From Ziziphus jujuba (taxonomy: Eukaryota; Streptophyta; Magnoliopsida; Rosales; Rhamnaceae), in NCBI RefSeq assembly GCF_031755915.1, contig NC_083387.1, positions 4,802,501 to 4,866,500 of the forward strand: a stretch of DNA of 64,000 nt. The letters run 5' to 3'. The notes under the pieces were generated by a model. The model saw nothing but the letters and a program-made list of their open reading frames with translations, was not told the DNA's origin and made no database searches. Every line of letters starts with the position of its first letter. Within the stretch, counting starts at the first letter, position 1. This document shows positions 1 through 13,057 of the stretch, piece by piece. The position numbers were made by a program, and so were the translations under genes.

Positions 1-179
1 ATTGTTGGCATTTCTTGACTTGACGTATAAAGCGTAGCGGATGGCAAACTAGACGCAGTTAACCCCTGAATTTTCTCAACTATAAAGCAGTCTTGAGAAT
101 TAGAAAGAGATTGTTGAGCAATCAAAGATGTAACATTCTTTGAATCACTCCCCAAAAGAAAATATTCAAAGAACCCCAT
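1..179 (-). other. possible partial coding sequence running off the left edge
   Basis: Read on the minus strand, an ATG at 177-179 opens a frame without stops to base 1 (59 codons). It begins MGFFEYFLLGSDSKNV and goes on with a Ser/Gln/Thr-rich stretch. The composition is more protein-like than the AT-rich noise ORFs nearby. A second stop-free stretch in another minus frame lies just upstream (about 344-165) and contains LLDCMSKTPIAAELLAIYLP, so an exon with a frameshift or an unrecognised splice is possible. I do not recognise the family. It could equally be chance. Confidence 0.22.
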
Positions 180-429
180 CTCCCAACCAAAAGGAAAACA
201 ATGGTAAATAAATAGCAAGAAGCTCTGCTGCTATAGGTGTTTTTGACATGCAGTCCAGCAGCTTAGACACAGTCACATAGCTAGCTCCCAAAGTGATCAA
301 GGGTACTGAACATATGCCATATTGGAGTTAACATTCAGGGGTCAACACAATCAGTTATGCTAAATTAATTCTATTATTTTTCTCAATCAGTTATGTTAAA
401 TATAATTTGATCATTTCCTTTATATCCTT

Positions 430-461
<32 letters not shown>

Positions 462-593
462 CACACACATATATTCTCAGTTTCGTTTATTACATATTCT
501 ATAGATCTATAAATATTGGTGTTTATACATGTATCGTAAGCAAATAAAAGAGTATAATGAAAATATAGACCTCAAATTTTCTGTCTTGTGAAA

Positions 594-647
594 GTAGGTC
601 AACATTGAATAACGAACCATGTAGGTCAATATTGAATAACGAACCAT
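594..647. repeat. 27-bp tandem duplication
   Basis: Two adjacent copies of a 27-bp unit starting GTAGGTCAA (594-620 and 621-647) differ by one base (CAACATTG against CAATATTG). Confidence 0.85.
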
Positions 648-714
648 GTTAAATAATTGTGTTAATTATTTTTTCTCACTTCATTCTTCTGTTTCTTGAG
701 AAAATGTTGAAAAG

Positions 715-816
715 AGTAATTAACTAGAGGGGGAAAAACAAACTAAAGATGAACTATGTAAAAAGAATTATTAACTTGAGGGGGAAAAACAAACTAAAGA
801 TGAACTATGTAAATTC
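715..816. repeat. 51-bp tandem duplication
   Basis: Two copies of a roughly 51-bp unit lie side by side. Both share GAGGGGGAAAAACAAACTAA followed by AGATGAACTATGTAAA. The unit begins only about 70 bp after the 27-bp repeat at 594-647. No coding role is visible. Confidence 0.8.
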
Positions 817-3800
817 AAACATATAGATTAATTTTGATAAAATAAACAAATACGAAAGAAAATTGCCAGAAAAAGAAAACCAGAAAATTAACTAAAAGGA
901 TAAAACTAAAGAGGAGTATAAATTTGCCCGACAAATCATATAATACATCAACTTTTTCATTTAACAGAATAAGCAAATGTTCATTCCAATAAATTTTATC
1001 AACACCAAATAAACGAAATGAGCAGTTTATTGAAATGTTATTTTTATTCAAAAATTAATTGCGTAAATCAAAGCACCCTTCGGTTAAATCTTTTTCTTTT
1101 CTTTTCTTTTTATTTTTATTTTTTATTTTTTATGTTATCTGGTCTGTGGACATAAACCTATAAAGTAAACTTAAAATTGTACTTAATCCACCAACAATGA
1201 AAAGAGATTTTCATATCACGCCATTAAACTTTTTGATAAATATTAAAAGAATCCATAGCTTAAAGTCTTTCAATGAAGATAGACATCACTCACATTTATT
1301 TTTCTTTTAAAAAAAAAGAAAAAGAAAAAAAAATGGTATTTAAAGCTCCATTCTTTTCTTTGAGACAATCTGTACATCTATATATAATTGAATCCTAGAT
1401 TTGTTAAAGAAAATGATTAATAAAGTATCTTTATCATCAAATTATTTTATTAAAAATAAATAAAAAAATAAAGACGTCGGAACTAATCAAATATTATAAT
1501 AAAGCAAATTGCTAAATAAATAAAAGGGAAAGGAAGGTCAGGGTATTATAAAAATTGTGATTCTGAGCATGCCCACTAAATATGGTATTGTCGGGCCGTG
1601 GGGGAGGGGCGGCTGCTACACGACAAAACATTGGCTCCTTGTTTTGGATCATCGAATCCATCAACTACCGTTGCCATAATTTACCCTTTCTCTATCACGT
1701 GACTCACCTGCTCATTACCACTTAATTAATCCACTCAAAATCTTTTACTCCGCGAAACATAAAGTTGCTTTTATATAATATTAGCTATCTATGAAAACTT
1801 GGCCTTGAAATCAACAACAACAACAATAATAATAACTATAACAACAATAAAAATTCGTTAGATCAATAAGAGAGAATCCAATTATCATCTTGCAGTTTGT
1901 TGATATGTTTTTAATTTCTCGTTGTAACATACTTAGTAGTGGAATATTCTTCCACCACATTTATCGCTTAATGCCAATTTTCAATTACAGAATTCTCATC
2001 CTTATTATATGCCTAGTTAGTAGCATAGGGTGTCTTCTACTCAAAAAATAAAAAAGAAAAAAGAAAAGAAAATAAAAGAAAATAAAAATTAGTAGTAGGT
2101 GGTATCAGGTGGAGGTGGTACCTGCTTGCATTTGATGATGCAGGTGGTAAAATCTCAAAAGAAATTGTTGGATTTTACTTTTATCCATCCACCTGCCAAA
2201 TAAAATAAAGAGAAATACGGAATGGAAAGGTTACTATTTTGGTATTAGCTTTTCTAATAAGATTTTTTGATCGTTATAAAAATTCTTTATTTAAATTGAG
2301 GGAATGTGCTTTTAATGTATAAAATATTCATGATATTGTGACATTTTTATCAATATTTTTTTATTTTATATTTTCGATATTAATAGAAAATGGTAAAATA
2401 TATTTATTGACATGTTTCACATTGGTAAAAAAAAAGTTAAAATTTATCTAGCATCCATATCAATATAAATATCAAATTTATCACTAGTAGTTAATGACGT
2501 TGAATTATCAATATAAATTGAAAAAGAAAGGTGAATTTTTATGCAAATATTGATGAAATTACAGTGATTACTAATTATTGATAAATATACGTCATTGATG
2601 GTGATATCCACTATTTTTTTCTCCATTTTTAAGAAGAATAAAAGTTAATCACTATAGTTAAGAACTTATATATTTTAGATAATATTTCTTATATATTTTA
2701 GATAATATTTATCATATTTCTCAAGTTTCAAACCTCTTACCAGGCTGTGAAAATCCCCCATCTCCAAAATCATAATAAATAAAAGATAACATTTAATTAT
2801 TATTTTTAATTAATATGTTGTATTTATAATTATGATTTTGATCAAGATTTATGGTATATAATTAAAATAATAAGACTTTAGCAGTTAGTACATCATTATA
2901 ACATAAGAATAAATCGTTTATATATATATATATATATTAGATAAAATTGCATATTTCGATTTATTTTGTATTTTTTATGCATATTTAATTAGTTAAATTT
3001 GCACTAACAAGCTTTGTATTTATTCTATATAAAAGAACATTTAATATTCATGGACTATTTTGTCACAAACTTTAGTCTAATGATTGTATTTTTAACTTTA
3101 TTTTACTATATGAAATATATGATAGGTAAAAATTTATGTTTTAAGTTGAATATTTTTAGTTTTCATAATTTTTGCAAAATATTTTTATCAATATCGACAT
3201 TTTCATACAAATATATCTCACCATTTTCATTAATATCAACATTTTCATAATATAAAAAATATATTAATTGAATCAAGCCAAAATTAATTTGTTTGATTGA
3301 AGATAAAATTGAAACCATCTCTATCAAGCCTTTTGAGGGAAAAAAAATCTACAGGCACACCACATAACTTACTTACATGTAAATGGGCCTTATATGTGGG
3401 TCTTGTAATTGGATATGAGTAACGCATACTGTGCATGCGTCCTCTAAGATGTTCTCACTTTTCCTCGCTCAGCCTCTTTCTCGCTTTTATGTGGTATGGT
3501 ATGGTTCCCAAATTAATAACCATATTGATATTCCGCATGAGGAAAAAAGGTAGAGCTTCAACCTTTCTCTTGGGATGAATTTCTTTTTAATGTGAAAGAC
3601 GACTCCAAGAAAAAACTATTGAATATTTTGTGCAATCTTTAGCTGATCGATCATTACTGGGACATAGAGGAGAGGTTTACAAAGGAAAATATGCAAGCAA
3701 TGGATGACACTCAGCAGTGAAATAATAAGGAAGGGGTCAAAATGTGGTGGGTTTTGAAAGTTAAAAAAACATTGGGAAAACAGCTGGCGGAGAAGAGCTA

Positions 3801-4889
3801 AATTATTGTAAATATAGAAGAGTACCTGATTAGATTTATATATATTAATGCCATATATTAATTTATTAATTTTATAACTATGAAAAAATGAAAATGAAGA
3901 ATTATTGTATGGTCTCTACAGCGCCCTGGTCAATTATTGCAATCAATTTTATTTCCACTAGTGTTAGTTCATTAAAAAGGAGAAAGCATTAATTAATTAC
4001 ACATATATAGATGACAACAGAGGAAACAAAAGGAAAAAAAAAAAAAAACAAAGCAGAAGAACAAGAAGAAAATATGATAATTTAATTTATGTTCAATCTA
4101 TAAATCATCCACATTTAAAAATAAATAAATAAATAAACTAACCTCATACCCTTAAAAAAAAAAAAAAAAAAGAATTTCCGAAACTATCAATATTTGAATT
4201 TGTACAGTGGTTCTTAATTACTGCATGTAATAATGAGATTTTTTTGAAAACCTTGCTTCTAAATCAAAATAATCAACCTTGCATGAATAATAGAAAGAAA
4301 TATTTGTTTCAATCATTATTGAAGAAGCGTTAAGTTTTTTAATTTTTCGAACAATTTCATAAAAATTGTTTGCAATCCCCACTTCCACATCTAAAAAATT
4401 TCATAATAATTGAAAGTAGGCTATTTTATATATCTTGTCTCTCTCGGCTTCTTACCAGTGAGGTTTTGATCATTTGGTCATGACCGAAACCAAGCCATCC
4501 AAAATGATGTAACAAAATTTGTCAATGGAAATAATCCCGGCCGTTTTATAAGTACGGACTACTATAAGAAAAGTAGGCTTTTTTTTTTTTTTTGTCTTGC
4601 AAAGTAAAGAAACAGGAGAAAAGTAGTTTTTATTTTTCTACTTGTAAACTTCAAGTAACAATAAATAATATAATAGTCAGAGAGGAGCCACTTGCACTAG
4701 CATATTGGAAGAGAAGAATCTAAGCAGAGATTTTTGTCTTTTTCATTTCCCAATTGGATGTTCCTGTCTTTTCTTGCCAAGCAAAATGGTTACAATGTAG
4801 TCACTTTTATATTGCATAATGTCGCTTTAAACGGGTTCATGGGCTGCCTATCACAACCTGTGATATGTTTCTGTTCCGGCTTGGTGCAT

Positions 4890-4987
4890 CACTGTTATAG
4901 TACTTAATTATTTTTCTATTCTTAGCCAATCAAATTTACACTGTTATAGTACTTAATTATTTTTCTATTCTTAGCCAATCAAATTTT
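4890..4987. repeat. 49-bp perfect or near-perfect tandem duplication
   Basis: The unit starts CACTGTTATAGTACTTAATT and ends AGCCAATCAAATTTA. It occurs at 4890-4938 and again at 4939-4987 with essentially no differences, which indicates a recent duplication. Confidence 0.9.
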
Positions 4988-6066
4988 AGTTACCATGTTA
5001 ATTTTTTTTCCATTAGCCAGTTGTGATGAGAAATTGTTTCCTTGATGGTTCCTCCTTGTTCCATCTAATGAATTCGGTGGCAAGCTTAATACTTTTTTTT
5101 ATTTTTATTTTTTTGTTAGCCTCGTAAGACATAGAGTTCTGACTATTAAAAGGAACTTACATGCTATAGCAAGAACGATGTATTGCAAGGAGCATCCATA
5201 ATAAGTAAATAATCCATAAATATTTTATAAAATTCACATATTTTATTTTAATGTTGTATAATATTATTTATAAATATAAATTATTAAATTTATTTGATAT
5301 TTTGAAATGGAAAATGTTCCAATTATCTCAATTCCTATAGAAAACAGTCCTTAATGAACTGGGGATTCCGCAATTAATAGGGAAAAAGGAACGAGATAAA
5401 ATGCCTTACCCCAAGATGGGGATTGTATATATTTACTTAAATTTTTCTATATATTTTTTTATTTCAATATATTTATATTGATATGTATTATATAGTCCAT
5501 AAAAATAAGTTTATCAAAAGGATATGTATATAAACATGTTGTTAGTGAAAATAAATTTTTATTAAAATAATATAATAATCTTTTTTTAAAAATTATTAAT
5601 TTAATTTTAAAAGGGCAAAGAAAGGGGAATGGGTTTCACCTCCCGGTCCCATTTTTCCCCGCTGGGGAATTCCTATCTTGCTCCATTTTAAAATAAACGG
5701 TCGGAGTATGGGCAGGAATAAATAAACTAAAATAAAATAAAATTAGGAGGGGAGGTGGGTTATGGAGTTTGGGACCCATACATATGGGGTCCACTGGCTT
5801 GTGGGAGAAGGGAGTAGTGCTCCCGGAGCACTGGAAATTTTTTCGTTGTATAGAGGCTTTTCTCCTTGACTACAGACAAGCAAGAGGTACAGGTGGCAGC
5901 ACATGTACAATTTGTTCATTTTGTCAAATAGTTTAAGCTGAATATGGATGCCAAACCCTACTTGTTAATCAAGGATTTTTCCTGTGCTCTTGTTTAATTT
6001 ACATTAACCACGATCTTGTGTTTAAATTAAACTTTTCGGTCAAAACCAAATCCTCTTCACCAACGT

Positions 6067-6081
6067 ATATATATATATATA
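6067..6081 (+). promoter_or_regulatory. TATA box of the ERF gene
   Basis: A TATATATATATATAG run lies about 70-85 bp before the ATG at 6151. With the usual 25-35 bp spacing, transcription would start near 6105-6115 and give a short 5' UTR of about 40 bases. Inferred from position only. Confidence 0.5.
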
Positions 6082-6150
6082 GCCTTCAGCACCCAGTATT
6101 ATCAGAACCAACAGTGCTATAACATACATAACTCCCCTAAACCGTCCAAT

Positions 6151-6906
6151 ATGAGCTTCTCTTTCTTTCAACACGCAAATTTTGAGACCCAATTATCCGA
6201 ATTGCCTCAAAGTTTGTTGGTATCAAATTTCTCATGGGATGAGCTTCCTTATAACCAAGATTCACTTTCATTTGACATTCTTGATCTCATTGCTGACTCC
6301 GGAAATAGACACCCTTTCGACAATATTACAGCCCAAGAAATAGTAAGAGAAACATCAACATCATTATCAGCATCATTGTCGTCGTCGTCATTGTCGTTGT
6401 TGTCATCGGAAACAATTTCCTCTGAAGATCAAAAGAAGAAACAAATGACTGCAAATGCAAAAGGCAAAAAGCATGCTAATAAGAAGGAGAAATCATACAT
6501 AGGGGTTCGAAGGCGGCCTTGGGGAAAGTATGCGGCGGAGATAAGAGATTCAACGAGGCATGGCACCCGGGTGTGGCTTGGAACATTTGATAGTGCTGAG
6601 GCTGCTGCTCTAGCCTATGATCAAGCTGCATTGTTGATGAGAGGTCCGACGGCTGTGCTAAACTTTCCTGTTCAAAGGGTCCGAGACTCACTATTGGAGA
6701 TGAAGTATAGCTGTAGCATTGGAAGTTCTCCAGCGGTTGTACTAAAGGAGAAGCATTACATGCAAAGAAAATCATCAAAATGTCGGAACAATAACAAAGG
6801 CAAAAATATTAAAGGACGTAAGCAAATTTCCGACACAACAAATATGGTGGTTTTGGAGGACCTGGGAGCTGAATTACTGGAGGAACTTTTAGCTTCATGT
6901 ACTTAA
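6151..6906 (+). CDS. ERF15: AP2/ERF transcription factor, group IX (ERF15/ERF1-like)
   Basis: This is an intronless 251-residue nuclear transcription factor. A single AP2/ERF domain at about residues 115-173 starts [20 protein letters not shown] and contains WLGTF and the Ala and Asp that mark ERF-type rather than DREB-type binding. The expected target is the GCC box. Upstream are an acidic N-terminus (1-50), a Ser-rich run (68-90) and a Lys-rich segment just before the AP2 domain that may act as a nuclear localisation signal. The C-terminus carries [18 protein letters not shown] (233-250), the EDLL activation motif typical of the ERF1/ORA59/ERF15 clade, which acts in jasmonate/ethylene and defence signalling. 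The tail and the nearby ADF6, RUS2 and MYB14 genes favour the ERF15 position of Arabidopsis. The clade is sure; one-to-one orthology is likely but unproven. Confidence 0.92.
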   Translation: MSFSFFQHANFETQLSELPQSLLVSNFSWDELPYNQDSLSFDILDLIADSGNRHPFDNITAQEIVRETSTSLSASLSSSSLSLLSSETISSEDQKKKQMTANAKGKKHANKKEKSYIGVRRRPWGKYAAEIRDSTRHGTRVWLGTFDSAEAAALAYDQAALLMRGPTAVLNFPVQRVRDSLLEMKYSCSIGSSPAVVLKEKHYMQRKSSKCRNNNKGKNIKGRKQISDTTNMVVLEDLGAELLEELLASCT

Positions 6907-8933
6907 TTGAAACGTACGTACCTAGCTAGTTAGTCATCCATGAACTTAGTTATGATCAAATTTTTTTAAGTGGGTTTCAATTTCAATATCTATATGTGTA
7001 ATTTTTCTATTTTCATTTAATCACCTTAATGTTTCCCTCAATTTGTTGGAGCCTTTGCTTTTTCATGTAATTTCCAATTATTCTTTATTTAGATGAAAAA
7101 TAAAAAGGAATAAAAAAAAAGTTAATATTTTTGCTCTTTTCTTCATGGATATCATGTTTTATGAAAAGAGATTTGGCTGTTAATGCATGGTTGTTGATAA
7201 AGTTTGAATTTTAATAAAATGGAATAAACGTTTTGTTTTTTGTCTAATTCCTTAATTAGCTATCTACTATATAGTACTATACATGCAAACTTTTGGAGGT
7301 AAAAATTCCAATGTTATTGATTTCGTTTTAATATTCAGTTTATTATCCAATTTCCACTCCATCTGTTCGTTTTTGCTGGCTGATATGCGACGTGGTTATC
7401 AAAGCTTGAAAGAAAAACAATACCCAAAAAAAAAAAAAAATCAAAAGAAAAAAGCTAATTAAAAAGTAGATAATATCCACCGTCAATATTGAAAGGAGAT
7501 ATATCTAATTTCGAAGAACGCCACTAAACCATTAATTCAGAAGTTTTAACAAATCCGAAGTGATATATAAATATTCATCTAAAAACATCACATCTTTTTT
7601 TTTTTTTTTATTCTTTTCAAATCACAATTTGCAATTCCGAGTTCCATATAGTCTGATCGGGTACGGAAAGCCAATATTGTGTGTGTCCCCGTCAGGGTTT
7701 TTTTTTTTTTTTTAAAAAAAAAAAAACAAAAAAAAAGGACAAGACGTCATGTTTACATTGTTTGCTGAAATGCAAAGGACGTCATATATGTTTTTGAGAA
7801 GAGGCGGCGACAAGACAAAAAAACTTAACATAATATAAATACAGATAGTCATGATGATGATGATGATCATTAATAATAAAAATACAGAGTCCTCCACGTC
7901 CTCGAAGTTGCCATGTATATATCAACTTGTGCCACTTATATTACATACTAACCGTCTCACATTTTCTAATCTTATTCGGATCTTAGCACGTGCTTCTCTT
8001 CTTTGGTGAACATTATCACGTGCGTCTCTGTTTCACCTTTACCGCACCTTTTTTTTTTTTTTATTATCAAAAAAACAACTCAATGTAAGAGGAAAAATAG
8101 ATCAATTTAGATGTTTGAGAAAAGTGCAGCTTTTATTTGTCAAATTTTTTTTTTTTTTTGGGTGCAAATTGTTGACATATATGAAAACTTATTCTCAAAA
8201 TTAACGGATTTCATTTATTCTTCAAATGACAGTTTATTTATTTATTTATTTATTTTTGGAAATTTAATGACAATTTACTTGCATCCTTTCATTTTTAACA
8301 TAATGTATAAATGGTAAGGCTATCATGTTACTGTTTATGTTCTGTTTCTTATAATTTTCTTTTTTTTTTATTTGAATTTCTTGATGTACTAAAATGTCCT
8401 TTATTATTATTATTATATAAAATAATTGTAAATAACTTTTGTCTCATTGATCAAATTTTGGCCGGGTGGTTAAAATATATGGTGCCTATATTTTAATTAG
8501 AGTAAATGGCAGGTGTTTCATGGATTAATTTGATGAAAGATGCAAGGGAGCCTAGGAAGAAAATAAGTGATCATCTAATAAAAATAGAAAATTAACTTGG
8601 ATTTTTCTCGTTGTTGACTGGTGATTTCGGTGAATGAGATCAGTCTCCAAAATGAGAAAGGTAATAAAGGCTTTTTCTTTCTTTCTTTCTTTTTTTTTTT
8701 TTTTTTAATTATACAGTGCCAACCAAATCTAAAGGCAAACACATAAGGAAGATACATGTATATATATTTAATTTTTTTCTGCCTTTTTTTTTATTATTTT
8801 AAATCAATATAATGTCAAGCAACCCGAGAAGGTGGTGTTTCTTGGTCGTAAGTTCAAGTGTGGTCATTCATTATCAAAAATATATTATATAAATGTATAT
8901 AATGTCAGATAGGATGGAGAGGCTAACTTAGAG

Positions 8934-9097
8934 AATCTAAGCCCTATTGGCTGTGGCAATTTTGTTTTTCAGTTTCCTGGAAGTTAAGTTTCCATATATA
9001 ATCCCATTGACCATTAATCTAAACACTATAGGCCGTGGCAATTTTGTTTTTCAGTTTCCTGGAAGTTAAGTTTCCATATATAATTCCATTGACCATT
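8934..9097. repeat. 82-bp tandem duplication
   Basis: Two adjacent copies, about 8934-9015 and 9016-9097, share GTGGCAATTTTGTTTTTCAG followed by TTTCCTGGAAGTTAAG and CCATTGACCATT. They differ at only a few positions. No ORF or RNA motif was recognised. Confidence 0.85.
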
Positions 9098-10027
9098 TCT
9101 ATGCTTTAGAATGACCACCAGAAAATAAATAACTAAATGTTTTAAAAAAATGCATGATATCAGGAAGCCAAGAGAAAAAAAGAAGCTTGGTATATGTCTA
9201 TATAATTCGGAAAGAGGCTTTAATCGAAAAAAAAAATGATATATTTCAATAATATTTTATATTAAAACGATTATCAATAATTTATAAAGATGTGATATTA
9301 TTTTATTATTGATTTGAATATTTTATTATATTAATTTTTTAACTAGTTCGATTATTTAAATTTAGATTTATATATTTATCAATTATTAAAATAATGATAC
9401 ATTATATTTGCCACATCATTTAATAAATTATTTAATAAAATTTTTTATACCTTATAAAATGTATTTATAGAAGAAAACGGAATTATAGAATATGTATGTA
9501 TATATATATATATATATATTGTTGACAAAATTGGTTTAGTTCCATTTTTTGTTTTCTTTTTCGGAAAACTAATTTTGAATTCAAAAATAAAGAAATGCTG
9601 TTTGGCTCATCTACGTGTTTCTTTCTTTGTTTTTTTCTTTATCTTTTTTTTTTTGGGGGAGGGGGGGGAAAGAATATTTTTTTTGAAAACAAAGCTCTTT
9701 TTCTGGAAGTACAACTCAATTAGCATTGGTCAGTTAGTCATCCAGGTACTAGTTTGGTCGAGTCCTATACTTAAATATCATTAAACGGTAATTAAAAAAC
9801 AAAACATACAAGTTTCTAAAGCATATTATTTGAAGAAAATATATGCAATTTGACAATGTTTATCCCAAAAGATGTTTCCAGCGATCTTCACTCTCCTTTC
9901 TTTTATCTTATTTAATCACAGTATATATATATATATATATATATTATTGCGCAAATATTAGTTGGCTCTTCTAGAAACAAATTTTGAATTGTCTTTAAGA
10001 GAGAAGTTATGCAAACATTAAAGCTCA

Positions 10028-10243
10028 TTACCAGAAAAAAATAATAATAAAAAAAAGAAAACAAGAGGAGGCAAAATGCATAAAATCATGGCCTCCATTA
10101 GAATTCTTTGACAAATGAATTAATCCGCCATCAGATTTGTAACTTACAGACCCAACAATAAAACACATAACTGGAGGACATAAATCAAATGTTGGTAATA
10201 AGCAAATAATAAGAATAATAGCAAGTCTTGGTACTCTGAGCAT
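10028..10243 (-). other. possible small secreted-peptide ORF (unsupported)
   Basis: A 71-codon minus-strand ORF begins MLRVPRLAIILIICLLPTFD. It has a short basic segment followed by a hydrophobic core, as a signal peptide would. The middle (SYKSDGGLIHLSKNSNGGHD) looks ordinary. The last 15 residues are Phe/Ile from an AT-rich tract, so the true end, if any, may be a missed splice. I see no CLE, CEP, IDA or PIP motif. Chance is a serious alternative. Confidence 0.15.
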
Positions 10244-11912
10244 GTATAAGAATATGTATGCAGCAAATTACAGAATGACATAACCAAGCTGGCAACTTAG
10301 AAATTGCTCCTGCAACTACAAATCTAGCAATCTCTTAAGTCTTTAGGACAACCTTAATTAGCAGCCTAATTAGATCTTATGCTGTGTAATCATAATTTAT
10401 AGAATACAAAAGTAACTTCTGGCAATTAATTTACTTTTGCTTGGTAAATTTTTATGACCACCAATTTGATTGACTCTAAAATGACTATATAAATCTACAT
10501 ACAAGCCAATGTTTTGGAATTCGTTTAAAATGAAAGTAGTTTTTCTTTTATTAAATGCAAAAATACATCTATAAATGTAAATAAATTGAGTCAAGCCTGA
10601 GTATTAGAAAATCATTCGATGGCTCCATAACTTGCTACCTCAAAAAAATAGACAGAAATTTTTTAAAAACCTCTAAAGTTGCTCTCTCTATCAATTTTAT
10701 TAAACAATTAAAAAATAAAATACACATTGTAAAATAGGCGTTTAACTTTCAAATTGAAAGAATGTGTTAGACCGTGTTACTCATCAAATCAATTTTATCA
10801 ATATTTTTTAAATAAATTATTATGAATTTTTTTTAAAGAAAAATATATATACACATCATTAATTAATTGAGATTTAGACAGATTATATAACGTATACTTT
10901 AAGCCCTTTCAAATATTTATATCACATAAATAGTAATCACAGATCCATTAAAGATGCTTTTTAGATTCTCAATTTAGGCTTGTATAATTTTAAAAGTATT
11001 CAAACTTGACTTTCAAGTTCATAAAATTTTAAAATTTTTTATTTAAGATTGACTTGACTCGTTCATGAAAAACTTAAACTTAGTTTGGCTCCGTTGAAAT
11101 ACATAAATCTGTAAATTTTAATATTTGATATTATTTAATTTTATTTGAAAACTAAATTATTAATAAATTTTATTTATAATAATAATTTTTGATATATTTA
11201 AAAAGTTTATTAAATTAAATATAAAAAATTATTGTTTAGGTATTATAAGTATTTAATATATTTTTTTTTTGTCAAATATAAGTATTTAATATGTTTAAAT
11301 TAATGAAATGATTTTTGTATATTTATGTACAAATATCATATTGAAAATTCTCACAAGATTAATTTATTATTTAAAATTGACTCCTGAATTTCCTTTTTTT
11401 TGGCTGAAACTCATAAATTTCATTTATAGTTTTAAAATAATTCATTTTAATTATAAATTAAATTTTTACAAGCTAAAATCCAACCATGTTAATCCCATCA
11501 CAAGAACAATAATAAGAAGTCATTAAATTAAATTACTTTTTTTTTTTTTCTTTTAAGACCGAAGTAGAAATAGTAAATGCCTTTCCTCATAAAGGTATTA
11601 AAAAATGTCTTTACATTGCGCATTTCTCAACCGACGTTATAGTAGGATGTGTTAGGTCGTGTCTGCTGGAGATTTTAATGTCATTTTCGAAAGTTAAAAA
11701 AATAAAAATAAAAAAATTGACTGCTTCTTTTGAGCCCTTTAATTATAGCGTATAGAGTCTGTAGGGTGTACATGGGAGTAAAACGTGTCTAAGTATCCAT
11801 TTTCCGAGAGTGTAAACAACTTGGGCCACTGGCCCAGGCTTAGCAGGCTACACGACCAACCTTATAAGCCTTCGACAGATTGGGCCTTTTTAAAGATTAG
11901 ACGTATATGCAT

Positions 11913-11916
<4 letters not shown>

Positions 11917-11947
<31 letters not shown>
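11917..11947. repeat. (TA)n microsatellite
   Basis: About 31 bases of uninterrupted TA dinucleotides are followed directly by a T-run. Confidence 0.9.
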
Positions 11948-11961
<14 letters not shown>

Positions 11962-13018
11962 CTTTTGAAGGACAAATACCTGATAGGCATTTTGATTCTT
12001 TGAGTGTGTATCTGCCCAATTAAATTAACAGAAAAAAAAATGTCAAAAATATCATTTTTTATTTTAACCTTAAATTCTTAACACATTTATAAGGAATCAA
12101 AATTATAATTTTCTTCTTTACCAAAAGAAACAAAATTAAAATTGTTTTCATCCACCGAACCATTTGAGAGTTTACCCTTTTTATTAATGTCATTTTATAC
12201 AATTAAATGATAAATAAATGTCTTTTTTTTCTGACTATAAAGGGGTAAAAACTAATCAAAAAAGAAAAGTAGTGTATACATTATCACAATTTTAGTTGCA
12301 GTTCCCTCCCAAATACTTTCTTAGATTTTCAAAATATCATAATATATATTTTTTGGCCGGATAAATATCATTTTGAATGTAAAAAAATAACTATTTTCTC
12401 TTTTACATAAATCCATGAACAGAAGTAGCAGAGGTGTGCCCACTATGAATGAAATTTGGACACTATTTTTATCATTATTATTATTATTATTTACAATAAG
12501 TTCTATCACGTCGTGTCATGTATCGAACGTGGCTTATCAACTAACTCAACCTCAGTTCATAAAATTTGGACAACTTGGATAATGATCAAATGGTCATTAT
12601 CCCAATCACCAATTATAGTCACAAACGCAGAAAGTGAATGAAATTTAAAATGTGTAGTGGTTTCTTCTGTTTCTCTGGAAGAATATTCTGAACCAACAAT
12701 CTTATTTGATCATCCTTATCAATCCCCTGAAGAAGGCCACAATGAAAAAAAAATAATTAAAAAAATAAAAATAAAAAAGGGGGCTTTACAAAAATATCCA
12801 AGTTTTTCAATTGGGCCACCCACCATTACTATGTTTTTTTTTTCTGTGCCTTACGTTTTGACCAGTGTACAGAACCATGCAATCACCAAACACCACTGAT
12901 CAATTGCACACACGCATCCTTTATCCTTCCTTTCCTTCCTTTTTCTCTCCATTTTGATCTATCTTAGTGGTTTTGATTAATATTTTTGTACTTAATTCAA
13001 TGCATCTGTGTTTTAAAC

Positions 13019-13019
<1 letters not shown>

Positions 13020-13056
<37 letters not shown>
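13020..13056. repeat. long poly(A) tract followed by a CAA microsatellite
   Basis: About 37 consecutive A residues are followed by CAACAACAACAACAACAATA. A long A-run can mark the tail of an old retroposed sequence, but nothing recognisable lies upstream. Confidence 0.85.

Positions 13057-13057
<1 letters not shown>

Larger units (their letters stand above)
180..6060. other. gene-poor AT-rich spacer upstream of the ERF gene
   Basis: I see no convincing gene. The stretch holds (TA)n and (CA)n runs near 431-470, poly(A)/poly(T) tracts, (TA)n near 2922-2938, and three small tandem duplications (594-647, 715-816 and 4890-4987, listed separately). Short ORFs at 815-1051, 2444-2626 and 3014-3250 consist of Ile/Phe/Lys/Asn-rich AT noise without family motifs. 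Confidence 0.6.
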
